From assembly GCA_964579325.1 (NCBI GenBank), contig CAZOHN010000023.1, forward strand, positions 1-28,055: 28,055 nt of DNA, given 5' to 3'. This document shows, piece after piece, positions 14,546 through 22,510 of this stretch (positions are counted from its first letter, which is position 1; the number at the start of each line of letters is the position of its first letter). The position numbers were made by a program, and so were the translations under genes. A model generated the notes under the pieces. It did no database searches and was not told where the DNA came from. It was given only the letters and a program-made list of their open reading frames with translations. This stretch comes from CAZOHN01 sp964579325 (lineage in GTDB: Bacteria > Pseudomonadota > Alphaproteobacteria > Rhodobacterales > Rhodobacteraceae).

Positions 14546-16648
14546 ATGACCGACGCCGCCGCCGGAAACCGGCTTGCCGACCTGTGGGACGAAGCCCACG
14601 CCGCAGGCATGAGCGAGCCGGAAAAACTGCTCTACCGCTCCAACCTCCTCGGCTCGGACAAGCGCGTCACCAACTACGGCGGCGGCAACACCTCCGCGAA
14701 AGTCACCGAGCGCGACCCTCTTACCGGCGAGGCGGTCGAAGTGCTCTGGGTCAAGGGCTCGGGCGGCGACATCGGCTCGATGAAGCTCGACGGCTTCTCC
14801 ACCCTCTACATGGACAAGCTCCACGCCCTGAAGGGTCTCTACCGGGGCCTCGCCCACGAAGACGAGATGGTGGGCTACCTGCCCCACTGCACCTTCAACC
14901 TCAACCCGCGCGCCGCCTCCATCGACACGCCGCTCCATGCCTTCGTGCCGCGCTCCCACGTCGACCACGTCCACTCCGACGCGATCATCGCCATCGCGGC
15001 ATCGGCCAACTCGAAGGCCCTCACCGCCGAGATCTTCGGCGACGAGATCGGCTGGCTGCCGTGGAAACGCCCTGGATTCGAGCTTGGCCTCTGGCTCGAA
15101 AAGTTCGCCGTCGACAACCCCCACGCCAAGGGCTGCGTTCTGGAAAGCCACGGCCTCTTCACCTGGGCCGACGACGCGGCCGACTGCTACCGGACCACGA
15201 TCGAGGTCATCAACACCGCCGCCGACTGGCTCGCCGCGCGCACCGCCGGCAAGCCGGCCTTCGGCGGCGCGAAGGTCCCCACCCTGCCCCCCGCCGAACG
15301 CCGCGCGGTGGCCGAACGGCTGATGCCCGCAATCCGTGGCCTGATCTCGGCCGACCGCCACAAGGTCGGCCACTTCGACGACAGCCCCGCGGTGCTGGAG
15401 TTCGTCGGTTCCCACATGCTCGACACCCTCGCCCCGATGGGAACCTCCTGCCCCGACCACTTCCTGCGAACCAAGATCCGCCCCCTCGTCGTGGCCTTCG
15501 ACCCGGCGAACCCCGACCTCGACGCCACGCTCGCAAGCCTCGCCCCCGCCGTAGAGACGTACCGCGCCGGTTACTCCGCCTACTACGACCGCTGCAAGCA
15601 CGCCGACTCGCCGGCGCTGCGCGACCCCAATGCGGTGATCTACCTCGTCCCCGGCGTCGGCATGATCTCGTTCGCGCTCGACAAGGCCACCGCCCGCATC
15701 TCGGCCGAGTTCTACGTCAACGCGATCAACGTCATGCGCGGCGCCTCAACCGTGTCCGAATACCGCGGCCTGCCCGAACAGGAGGCCTTCGACATCGAGT
15801 ACTGGCTTCTCGAAGAGGCCAAGCTGCAGCGCATGCCCAAGCCGAAATCGCTCGCCGGGCGCGTGGCGCTCGTCACCGGCGGCGCGGGCGGCATCGGCTC
15901 GGCCACGGCCGACCGGTTGCTCGGGGAAGGCGCCTGCGTGATGCTCGCCGATATCGACGTGGCCCTTCTCGACCAGACCAAGGCCCGCCTCGTCCAGCGT
16001 CACGGGCCAGACGTCGTGCGCGGCGTGGTGATGGACGTCACCGACGAGGCCGCCGTCGCCCGCGCATTTGCGGAAACCTCGGTGGAGTTCGGCGGTCTCG
16101 ACATCCTTGTCTCGAACGCCGGCATCGCCACCTCGGCGCCGGTCGAACAGACCACGCTCGCCTTGTGGAACCGCAACATGGACATCCTGTCCACCGGCTA
16201 CTTCCTTGTCAGCCGCGAGGCGTTCCGGACCTTCCGCACGCAGGGCATCGGCGGGGCGGTCGTGTTCGTCGCCTCCAAGAACGGCCTCGCTGCCTCGCCC
16301 AACGCCTCGGCCTACTGCACCGCCAAGGCCGCCGAGATCCACCTCGCCCGCTGCCTCGCGCTGGAAGGCGCCGAGGCCGGCATCCGCGTCAACGTGGTCA
16401 ACCCCGACGCGGTGCTGCGCGGCTCGAAGATCTGGTCGGGCGAATGGCTCGACCAGCGCGCCAGCACCTACAAGACCGACAAGGAGGGGCTGGAGGAGAT
16501 GTATCGCCAGCGGTCGCTCCTCAAGCGGTCGGTCCTGCCCGAGGACATCGCCGAGGGCGTCTGCTTCCTCGCCTCCGACCTTGCCGCCAAGTCCACCGGC
16601 AACATCCTCAACGTGGATGCCGGCAACGTCCAATCCTTCACGCGATAG
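14546..16648 (+). CDS. rhaD: RhaD, bifunctional rhamnulose-1-phosphate aldolase / short-chain dehydrogenase
   Basis: This 700-residue fusion cleaves L-rhamnulose-1-phosphate to dihydroxyacetone phosphate and L-lactaldehyde and has a dehydrogenase domain that acts on the aldehyde. The N-terminal half is a class II aldolase domain with NYGGGNTSAK, VKGSGGDIG and the metal-binding PRSHVDHVHSD. The C-terminal half is a short-chain dehydrogenase with TGGAGGIG (444-451), a conserved NAG segment (LVSNAGIA) and the YxxxK pair Tyr590/Lys594. GGGAGGACGGAA precedes ATG 14546, so that start is preferred over an upstream in-frame codon at 14489 inside the operator. It is followed 7 bp later by rhaI. Confidence 0.95.
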   Translation: MTDAAAGNRLADLWDEAHAAGMSEPEKLLYRSNLLGSDKRVTNYGGGNTSAKVTERDPLTGEAVEVLWVKGSGGDIGSMKLDGFSTLYMDKLHALKGLYRGLAHEDEMVGYLPHCTFNLNPRAASIDTPLHAFVPRSHVDHVHSDAIIAIAASANSKALTAEIFGDEIGWLPWKRPGFELGLWLEKFAVDNPHAKGCVLESHGLFTWADDAADCYRTTIEVINTAADWLAARTAGKPAFGGAKVPTLPPAERRAVAERLMPAIRGLISADRHKVGHFDDSPAVLEFVGSHMLDTLAPMGTSCPDHFLRTKIRPLVVAFDPANPDLDATLASLAPAVETYRAGYSAYYDRCKHADSPALRDPNAVIYLVPGVGMISFALDKATARISAEFYVNAINVMRGASTVSEYRGLPEQEAFDIEYWLLEEAKLQRMPKPKSLAGRVALVTGGAGGIGSATADRLLGEGACVMLADIDVALLDQTKARLVQRHGPDVVRGVVMDVTDEAAVARAFAETSVEFGGLDILVSNAGIATSAPVEQTTLALWNRNMDILSTGYFLVSREAFRTFRTQGIGGAVVFVASKNGLAASPNASAYCTAKAAEIHLARCLALEGAEAGIRVNVVNPDAVLRGSKIWSGEWLDQRASTYKTDKEGLEEMYRQRSLLKRSVLPEDIAEGVCFLASDLAAKSTGNILNVDAGNVQSFTR

Positions 16649-16655
16649 GTGAGAC

Positions 16656-17930
16656 ATGATCGACAAGGCTTTGATCGAACTTGAAAATGCCCGCCTCTCG
16701 CCGACACTTCACTCTGACTACACGGCCCTCGGCGACCGTCTCGCCCGAACCGGCATCGACATCGACACGGTCAAGCGCAAGGCCGCGGCCTTCGCCGTGG
16801 CCGTCCCCTCCTGGGGCGTCGGCACCGGCGGCACCCGTTTCGCGCGCTTCCCCGGCCCGGGCGAGCCGCGCCACATCTTCGACAAGCTCGACGATTGCGG
16901 CGTGGTGCAGCAACTCACCCGCGCCACTCCGGCTGTCTCGCTGCACATCCCATGGGACAAGGCCCCCGCCGCGGACCTGATCTCCAAGGCCGAGGAGGTG
17001 GGCCTCGGCTTCGACGCGATGAACTCGAACACCTTCCAGGACCAGCCGCAACAGCCGCTGTCCTACAAGTTCGGCTCGCTCAGCCATACCGACGCCGCCA
17101 CCCGCGCGCAGGCGATCGAGCACAACCTCGAGTGCATCGAGATCGGCCGCGCCATCGGCTCGAACGCCCTGACCGTCTGGATCGGTGACGGCTCGAACTT
17201 TCCCGGCCAGAGTCACATGGCCCGCGCCTTCGAACGCTACCTCGACGCGATGCGCCCGATCTACGCCGCGATCCCCGAGGGCTGGCGCCTCTTCTCGGAA
17301 CACAAGCTGTTCGAACCCGCCTTCTACTCCACCGTCGTCGCCGACTGGGGCACCAGCCTGCTGATCGCGCAGGAACTGGGCGAGCGCGCCTTCTGCCTCG
17401 TCGACCTCGGGCACCATGCTCCGAACACCAACATCGAGCAGATCGTCGCCCGCCTCCTCTTCGCGCGCAAGCTCGGTGGCTTCCACTTCAACGACTGCAA
17501 ATACGGCGACGATGACGTCGACGCCGGCGCGATCTCGCCCTATCGCCTCTTCCTGATCTTCAACGAACTGGTCGATGCCGAAGGCACGCCGGGCTTCGAC
17601 CCCGCCCACATGCTCGACCAGAGCCACAATGTCACCGATCCCATCGAATCGCTGATGTCCTCGGCGATGGAGGTGCAGCGCGCCTATACCAACGCGCTTC
17701 TGGTCGACCGGACCGCCCTCGCGGGCTACCAGGACGCCAACGATGCGATGATGGCCTCGGCCACACTAAAGGCGGCGTTCCGCACCGATGTGGAACCGAT
17801 CCTCGCCATGGCGCGGCTGGACGCGGGCGGCGCCATCGACCCGATCGCCGCATACCGCGCATCGGGCTATCGCGCCAAGGTCGCGGAGGAGCGGCCGAAG
17901 GCGAGCGGATCTGGCGGCGGCATCGTCTGA
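16656..17930 (+). CDS. rhaI: RhaI, L-rhamnose isomerase (rhizobial/Pseudomonas type)
   Basis: RhaI converts L-rhamnose to L-rhamnulose, the first catabolic step, in the cytoplasm. The 424-residue protein has a TIM-barrel isomerase layout with VPSWGVGTGGTRFARFPGPG near the start, LTVWIGDGSNFPGQ, the metal-site region FSEHKLFEPAFYSTVV, VDLGHHAPNTNIEQIVA and FHFNDCKYGDDD. It is of the P. stutzeri/rhizobial type rather than E. coli RhaA. It forms the rhaDI operon and ends 4 bp before the convergent gene at 17935. Confidence 0.94.
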   Translation: MIDKALIELENARLSPTLHSDYTALGDRLARTGIDIDTVKRKAAAFAVAVPSWGVGTGGTRFARFPGPGEPRHIFDKLDDCGVVQQLTRATPAVSLHIPWDKAPAADLISKAEEVGLGFDAMNSNTFQDQPQQPLSYKFGSLSHTDAATRAQAIEHNLECIEIGRAIGSNALTVWIGDGSNFPGQSHMARAFERYLDAMRPIYAAIPEGWRLFSEHKLFEPAFYSTVVADWGTSLLIAQELGERAFCLVDLGHHAPNTNIEQIVARLLFARKLGGFHFNDCKYGDDDVDAGAISPYRLFLIFNELVDAEGTPGFDPAHMLDQSHNVTDPIESLMSSAMEVQRAYTNALLVDRTALAGYQDANDAMMASATLKAAFRTDVEPILAMARLDAGGAIDPIAAYRASGYRAKVAEERPKASGSGGGIV

Positions 17931-17934
17931 GGCG

Positions 17935-18243
17935 TCAGCGTCTCCGGCAGTCCACAGTGCCGCGCCCCGGCAGCGTCAGCGTCAGCGCCCCGCCGCTCGC
18001 GGCATAGCCCCAGCGCACCGCCTCGCCGTCATCCCAGGTGATCGCGATGGCCCCGCCGCGCGCGGTGTAGCGCCCGGCACGGTAGCGCTCGCCCAGCAAC
18101 TCCACGCCACCGGCGGCTGTCAGATAGACGCGCATTCCGCCGCAGGACCACTCGCCCGCGACCCCGGTATCGGCCTGCCCCAAGGCGGCACCGGCCGCCA
18201 GGGCCAGCGTCAGGGCAGTCGCAAGGGGTAGGCGGCGGATCAC
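17935..18243 (-). CDS. Small secreted hypothetical protein
   Basis: This is a 102-residue protein of unknown function. It starts with GTG at 18243, with GGAG about ten bases upstream. The first 22 residues form a Sec signal ending ALGQA. The mature part is short, rich in glycine and beta-branched residues, and has two cysteines (WSCGG and VDCRR) near either end that could form a disulfide. It resembles small periplasmic beta-barrel proteins, but no family is recognised. It converges on rhaI with a 4-bp gap. Confidence 0.7.
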   Translation of the reverse strand: MIRRLPLATALTLALAAGAALGQADTGVAGEWSCGGMRVYLTAAGGVELLGERYRAGRYTARGGAIAITWDDGEAVRWGYAASGGALTLTLPGRGTVDCRRR

Positions 18244-18335
18244 GCGGAAGGCTCCGGCTTTGGACGGATCACGCTAAGGCCGCCCGGCCCGCCGGCGCAA
18301 GTCGGGATTCCCGGGCTTTCGGCTGCTTGTGGCCG

Positions 18336-19385
18336 TCACGCCGCATCCTCGGCGCGGTCTGGGGCACGGGCCGGAACGAGCTCACGCGGATCGAACAGGA
18401 CGACCCGCGCCCGCCCCGCGCGCTTGGCGGCGTAAAGCGACTCGTCGGCATCGTCGAGCATCCGGTCGATGTCGCACGACGCGTAGAAGCTCGTGTGCGT
18501 CGCCCCGGCGCTGGCGGAAATGCGGCACAGGTCGTCCCGGAAGGCGATCGGCTCCTCGACCCGGGCGATGATCCGCTCGCAGATCGGAACCAGGCGCGCC
18601 GGATCGGTGAGGCCCGGCAGGACCAGCACGAACTCGTCCCCGCCGATCCGCGCCTGCACATCGCCCGGCCGCGTCTCGGCGGCGAGAATCGTGGCCACCG
18701 CGCTCAGCACGGCATCCCCCGCGGCATGGCCCAGCGTATCGTTCACCGCCTTGAACAGGTCGAGGTCCAGATGGACAAGGCCGAACGGCGTCGCCCGCGC
18801 CCGCAGCCGGTCGAGCGTCTCCTCCAGCGCGCGGCGGTTGCGCAGGCCGGTCAGCGGATCGGTCAGCGCCTGCTCCTCTGCCACGGTCCGTGCACCGTCC
18901 AGTCGTTGGTTCAGGCGTCGCAGTTCGGCCATCGCCCCGGATTGCGCCTCGACCAGATACAGCAGTTCGGTCGTGAGGTCCGTGGGTGCGAAGTCCCGGG
19001 CCGTCAGCCTGTGCCGGGCCACCGCGTCGACCGCGCCGATCCCGAACGACAGGTTCAGAAGCGCGCCACCGTCAGCGAGCGGCACCGCCAGCCCCTTGAA
19101 GGACGTGCGCGCCTCCGAGCGGCACACAAGCGAGATCCGTCCGCTCTGCACGAAGAGGTCCGCCACTTCGCCGGGGTCGCGCGGACGCCGGAATTCGAAC
19201 AGGTCGAACAGGAACGGCGCCGCCTGGCCCGAGGCAAGATCGGCCAGGGCCTCGCCGCCCGCCGCTGCAGCGACGCGGGCCATCGTGGGACCAACCGCAA
19301 CGATCCGTCCCTCCGAGTCAACGACCATGTGCAGCGGCATGAGCGCCGCGAGCGCCGGGACCGAAAGGCAAACGCTCTCGCTCAT
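18336..19385 (-). CDS. HNOBA-GGDEF diguanylate cyclase partner of the adjacent H-NOX
   Basis: This is a cyclic-di-GMP synthase. The 349-residue protein has an N-terminal domain (about 1-135) like the HNOBA domain of soluble guanylate cyclase (MPLHMVVDSEGRIVAVG and DLFEFRRP), a short helical linker (136-170) like that enzyme's coiled coil, and a GGDEF domain (about 172-340). The active-site motif is intact (GGDEF, 248-252) and the inhibitory I-site RPGD (239-242) is at the correct five-residue spacing. No EAL domain is present. Its ATG overlaps the H-NOX stop as ATGA, so the two are co-translated and probably interact. A much longer open frame upstream lies in the H-NOX gene and is not used. 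Confidence 0.92.
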   Translation of the reverse strand: MSESVCLSVPALAALMPLHMVVDSEGRIVAVGPTMARVAAAAGGEALADLASGQAAPFLFDLFEFRRPRDPGEVADLFVQSGRISLVCRSEARTSFKGLAVPLADGGALLNLSFGIGAVDAVARHRLTARDFAPTDLTTELLYLVEAQSGAMAELRRLNQRLDGARTVAEEQALTDPLTGLRNRRALEETLDRLRARATPFGLVHLDLDLFKAVNDTLGHAAGDAVLSAVATILAAETRPGDVQARIGGDEFVLVLPGLTDPARLVPICERIIARVEEPIAFRDDLCRISASAGATHTSFYASCDIDRMLDDADESLYAAKRAGRARVVLFDPRELVPARAPDRAEDAA

Positions 19386-19972
19386 GCCGGTATCCGCGGT
19401 GCAAGGTCGAAGTCGCGGCCCTCGGCAAAGGCCGCCTCGGGCACCGAGACGGTCAGCGTCCCCCCCTTGTCGGCCCGGCAGTTCACCTCGGCGAAAGCCA
19501 GCGCGCCATAGTCGTCGGCCATCGCACGCACCATGCCGGCCAGAACATGCCCGATCCCGGGCCAGCCGCAGCCGATCTCGACCGAGAACTCGCCCAGTGC
19601 CGTCTCCGCCACGTCGAGCGGCGGGACCTGCAGGTCTGGAACCGCCAGCCGGATGCGGCCGGGAAGATCGTCCAGCGAATGCAGGAACTCGGTGAAATCC
19701 TCGCCGCCAAAGCGCAGCAGGCGGCGCAGCATCTGCGTATTGGGATGCGACACGAGGTAGGTGCCGATATCCTCGAGCAGCATGTCGGGCGGCACGCCGA
19801 ACCGCGTGCACAGCGCCCGCATCGCCGATTTCGTCAGCCGGTCATCATAGCCGACCGTGGCCTCGAAGCCGCCGCCGGGCACGCCGATCTCGGCCGCGAC
19901 CTCCGCCCAGACCCCTGAGCCATAGGTGTCCGTCACGAACTGCTGTATCGCGCGGTTGACCAGACCGTGCAT
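19382..19972 (-). CDS. H-NOX (HNOB) domain sensor lacking the canonical heme ligand
   Basis: H-NOX proteins normally bind heme and sense NO or O2. This 196-residue protein opens with the classic HNOB start (MHGLVNRAIQQFVTDTYGSGVW) and keeps the overall fold length. By hand alignment to guanylate cyclase beta1, the proximal heme histidine (beta1 His105, in LDALH) falls on Pro104 (LDDLP), and the YxSxR heme-propionate motif falls on EIGCGW. His98 and His76 are the only nearby histidines. ATG 19972 has AAGGAGGGG upstream and begins the domain exactly; an in-frame start at 19996 lacks this support. Family membership is secure, heme binding is doubtful. Confidence 0.9.
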   Translation of the reverse strand: MHGLVNRAIQQFVTDTYGSGVWAEVAAEIGVPGGGFEATVGYDDRLTKSAMRALCTRFGVPPDMLLEDIGTYLVSHPNTQMLRRLLRFGGEDFTEFLHSLDDLPGRIRLAVPDLQVPPLDVAETALGEFSVEIGCGWPGIGHVLAGMVRAMADDYGALAFAEVNCRADKGGTLTVSVPEAAFAEGRDFDLAPRIPA

Positions 19973-20040
19973 CCGACACCCCTCCTTGCACCGCATCGGA
20001 GGCTAGGCGGCGGGGCTTAACAAACCCCCAAGCCATCGTG

Positions 20041-21612
20041 TCAGAAATCTGTCGGAGCGCCGCCTTCGGCCTTCCGTCTTGCGACAAAATCCTTCAATTC
20101 CTCGCGGATACCCTCGTCGATCGCCGGCGCCTCGTAGTCGGCGAGGATCGCCTTGTAGGTCCGGTGCGCCCGTTCCGCCGACCACACCGCGCCATCGAGC
20201 GCCCAGGCCTCGTAGTTGCGCCAGTCCGAGGCGATCGGAGAATAGAACGCCGTCGTATAACGCTCCTGCGTGTGCTGGCAGCCAAAGTAGTGGCCGCCCG
20301 CGCCCACCTCCCGGATCGCCTCGAAGGCGAGGTCGTCGTCGGTCGTGGCCCAGGTCGCCTCCTCGAAGTAGCGCTGGATCATCTGCAGCACTTCGCAGTC
20401 CATCACGAACTTCTCGGGCGAGGCGATCAGCCCGCCTTCCAGCCAGCCGGCCGCGTGATAGACCATGTTGGTCCCCGACTGCACCGCCGCCCAGAGCGAA
20501 TTGCAGGTCTCCCACATGGCCTGCCCGTCGGGCACGTTCGCCGCGCAGACGCCCGAGGACCGAAGCGGCACCCCGTAGAACCGCACCAGCTGCCCGGTGA
20601 TCTGGGTCGCGCGCATGTATTCGGGCGTGCCGAAGGCCGGGGCGCCGGTCTTCATGTCGACGTTCGACGTGAAGGTCCCGATCGCGACCGGGCACCCGGG
20701 CCGGATGTATTGCAGCAGCGCGATGGCCGAGAGCGCCTCGGCAATCGAAAGCGCCACGGCCCCGGACATCGTGACCGGCGCCATGGCCCCGGCCAGCGTG
20801 AACGGCGTCACCACGACCGGCTGGCCCCGACGCGCCAGCCGCATCGCCCCGTCCAGCATCGGGAAATCATGCTTGAGGGGGCTCACCGAATTGATGTTGG
20901 TGTACATCCGCGGTGTCGCCTCGAACTCCTCGTGGCTCAGGCCCCCCGCGATCCGCGTCATCTCCATAACGTCGTCGACCCGTTCGGCGCCCAGCGAATA
21001 GGCGTGCACCACCTTGTCGGTCAGCGTCAGCTTCTCGTAGAGGCAGTCGAGGTGGCGCACGCTGGGGTGCACGTCGATCGGCTCGACCGGGTAGCCCCCG
21101 GCGATGTGGATGCAGTTGAAGTACTGCGTCAGCTTCATGAACTCGCGGAATGTCTCGAAGTCGCCCGGCCGCTTGCCGCGCTCGAGGTCCCAGGCGTTGG
21201 GCGGCGACGACACGTTGACGAAGCTCATGTATTTCCCGCCGACGATGATCCGGCGGTCGGGGTTGCGCGGCGTGATCGGGAATTCGGGCGGCGCGTGGGC
21301 CAGCATCTCCATGATGAAGTCCTCGCCGAACTTCACGTTGGTCCCGTCGACCTTGCATCCGGCCTTGCGCAGGATGTCGCAGGCTTCGGGGTTGAGCATC
21401 TCGATGCCGATTTCCGAGAGAATGCGCATCGCCGCCTTGTGGACCCGCAGCACGCCCTCGGCGTCCAGCGGTTCGGTCGGCCGGTCGGGGTTCACCGGAA
21501 GCCGCCAGGGCATCTGGTCGATGGCCCGGTGCCCCGCCCGTTCGGCATGGGCCGCGCGTCCGCCCGCGCGCTTGCGGCGGGCCGGAGCAGGATCAGTCAG
21601 GGTATCGGACAT
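20041..21612 (-). CDS. MttB-superfamily (non-pyrrolysine) methylamine-type methyltransferase
   Basis: MttB-family proteins transfer a methyl group from a methylated amine to a corrinoid protein. This 523-residue protein has the family layout: an arginine-rich N-terminal tail, then LDAEGVLRVHKAAMRILSEIG, SSPPNAWDLERG and PRMYTNINSVSPLKHD, and a C-terminal GAGGHYFGCQHTQERY block. No in-frame TAG occurs, so pyrrolysine is not used; such homologues include glycine-betaine methyltransferases, but most have unknown substrates. No corrinoid protein, activase or pyl gene is present in the window. It is 68 bp upstream of the H-NOX gene on the same strand and may be co-transcribed. Confidence 0.88.
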   Translation of the reverse strand: MSDTLTDPAPARRKRAGGRAAHAERAGHRAIDQMPWRLPVNPDRPTEPLDAEGVLRVHKAAMRILSEIGIEMLNPEACDILRKAGCKVDGTNVKFGEDFIMEMLAHAPPEFPITPRNPDRRIIVGGKYMSFVNVSSPPNAWDLERGKRPGDFETFREFMKLTQYFNCIHIAGGYPVEPIDVHPSVRHLDCLYEKLTLTDKVVHAYSLGAERVDDVMEMTRIAGGLSHEEFEATPRMYTNINSVSPLKHDFPMLDGAMRLARRGQPVVVTPFTLAGAMAPVTMSGAVALSIAEALSAIALLQYIRPGCPVAIGTFTSNVDMKTGAPAFGTPEYMRATQITGQLVRFYGVPLRSSGVCAANVPDGQAMWETCNSLWAAVQSGTNMVYHAAGWLEGGLIASPEKFVMDCEVLQMIQRYFEEATWATTDDDLAFEAIREVGAGGHYFGCQHTQERYTTAFYSPIASDWRNYEAWALDGAVWSAERAHRTYKAILADYEAPAIDEGIREELKDFVARRKAEGGAPTDF

Positions 21613-21632
21613 GGTGGCTCTCCCGCGCGGGC

Positions 21633-21702
21633 GTCAGACTCCCATCTGACACCACCCGCGCGGGGGTGGTTTGCGAAAGGCGACCACCATGCGTCGCTTT
21701 CG
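21633..21702 (-). promoter_or_regulatory. Three-hairpin leader upstream of the MttB-family gene
   Basis: The 131-bp gap between wrbA and the MttB-family gene holds three inverted repeats in a row. They are GTCAGA/TCTGAC (21633-21638, 21645-21650), ACCACCC/GGGTGGT (21651-21657, 21664-21670), and CGAAAG-CGAC/GTCGCTTTCG with one bulge (21674-21684, 21693-21702). They would form a compact structured 5' leader on the minus-strand mRNA, or a terminator for wrbA. No known riboswitch consensus was recognised. Confidence 0.5.
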
Positions 21703-21743
21703 GAACGGCACGCGCCGCCTGAGGCCCGCGTCCCGCGTCGGCG

Positions 21744-22337
21744 TCAGCCGAGCTTCGCGGCCACGTCGACGAGGCGCTTGGCCTGATGGCCGATGGCCGC
21801 CTTCACGTCATCGCTGAACTCGGTCCCCTGGGTATGGCTGTAGCCGTAGGGGTTGCCGCCGACCTTGAACAGCACCGGGTCGGTGAAGCCCGGCGGCACG
21901 ATGATCGAGCCCCAGTGGCAGAACGTCGTGTAGAGCCCCAGGATCGTCGCCTCCTGGCCGCCGTGCGGGTTCTGTGCCGAGGACATGGCCGACACGGGCT
22001 TGCCGGCGAGCTTGCCCTGGAACCAGACGCCGCCGAGCGTGTCGATGAAGGCGCGCATCTGGCTGGCGACCTGGCCGAACCGGGTCGGCGCAACGAAGAG
22101 ATAGGCGTTGGCCCATTCCATGTCGCCGGGGCTTGCGACGGCGATGTCCCTGGTGGCCTCGACGGTCGCCTTCCAGCCGTCCTGGCTGTCGATGGCCTCG
22201 GCGGGTGCGGTCTCGGCGACGCGCAGCAGACGCACCTCCGCGCCTGCCGCCTTCGCCGCCTCGGCGGCGATCGTGGCCATCTGGTGGTTGGTGCCATAGG
22301 TGGAATAGAACACCACGGCCAGCTTGACGTTGCTCAT
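21744..22337 (-). CDS. wrbA: WrbA-like NAD(P)H:quinone oxidoreductase
   Basis: This FMN-dependent flavodoxin-like enzyme reduces quinones by two electrons, avoiding semiquinones and oxidative stress. The 197-residue length is typical. The FMN phosphate loop is YSTYGTNHQMA near the N-terminus. PTRFGQVASQMRAFID and SSAQNPHGGQEATI are the WrbA-specific FMN/active-site blocks, and GNPYGYSHTQG lies near the C-terminus. A GGAG ribosome binding site precedes ATG 22337. It is divergent from pfkB and lies upstream of the MttB-family gene. Confidence 0.94.
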   Translation of the reverse strand: MSNVKLAVVFYSTYGTNHQMATIAAEAAKAAGAEVRLLRVAETAPAEAIDSQDGWKATVEATRDIAVASPGDMEWANAYLFVAPTRFGQVASQMRAFIDTLGGVWFQGKLAGKPVSAMSSAQNPHGGQEATILGLYTTFCHWGSIIVPPGFTDPVLFKVGGNPYGYSHTQGTEFSDDVKAAIGHQAKRLVDVAAKLG

Positions 22338-22510
22338 GTCGGGTCTCCGGTTGGGTCGATGCGTCCTCGCCGACCTAGGCCCCCGGACCCGGCCGATCCA
22401 TTCCGCAGCCCCGCAAGGGACCTGTGCATGCGCGCAGGGGCTGGCATCCGGATGTTAGCGCTGGCAGTGTCGCGGCGCCCGCAGACCGGACCCGCCGACT
22501 GGACATCCCG

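Noticed and set aside
20041..21612. A pyrrolysine-containing trimethylamine methyltransferase
   Set aside because: There is no in-frame TAG and no pyl gene in the window, so the non-pyrrolysine branch is favoured.
20038..21786. A 582-codon plus-strand open frame opposite the MttB-family gene
   Set aside because: It is antisense to a clearly recognised protein, rich in Arg, His and Pro as expected of a shadow frame in high-GC DNA, and shows no domain.
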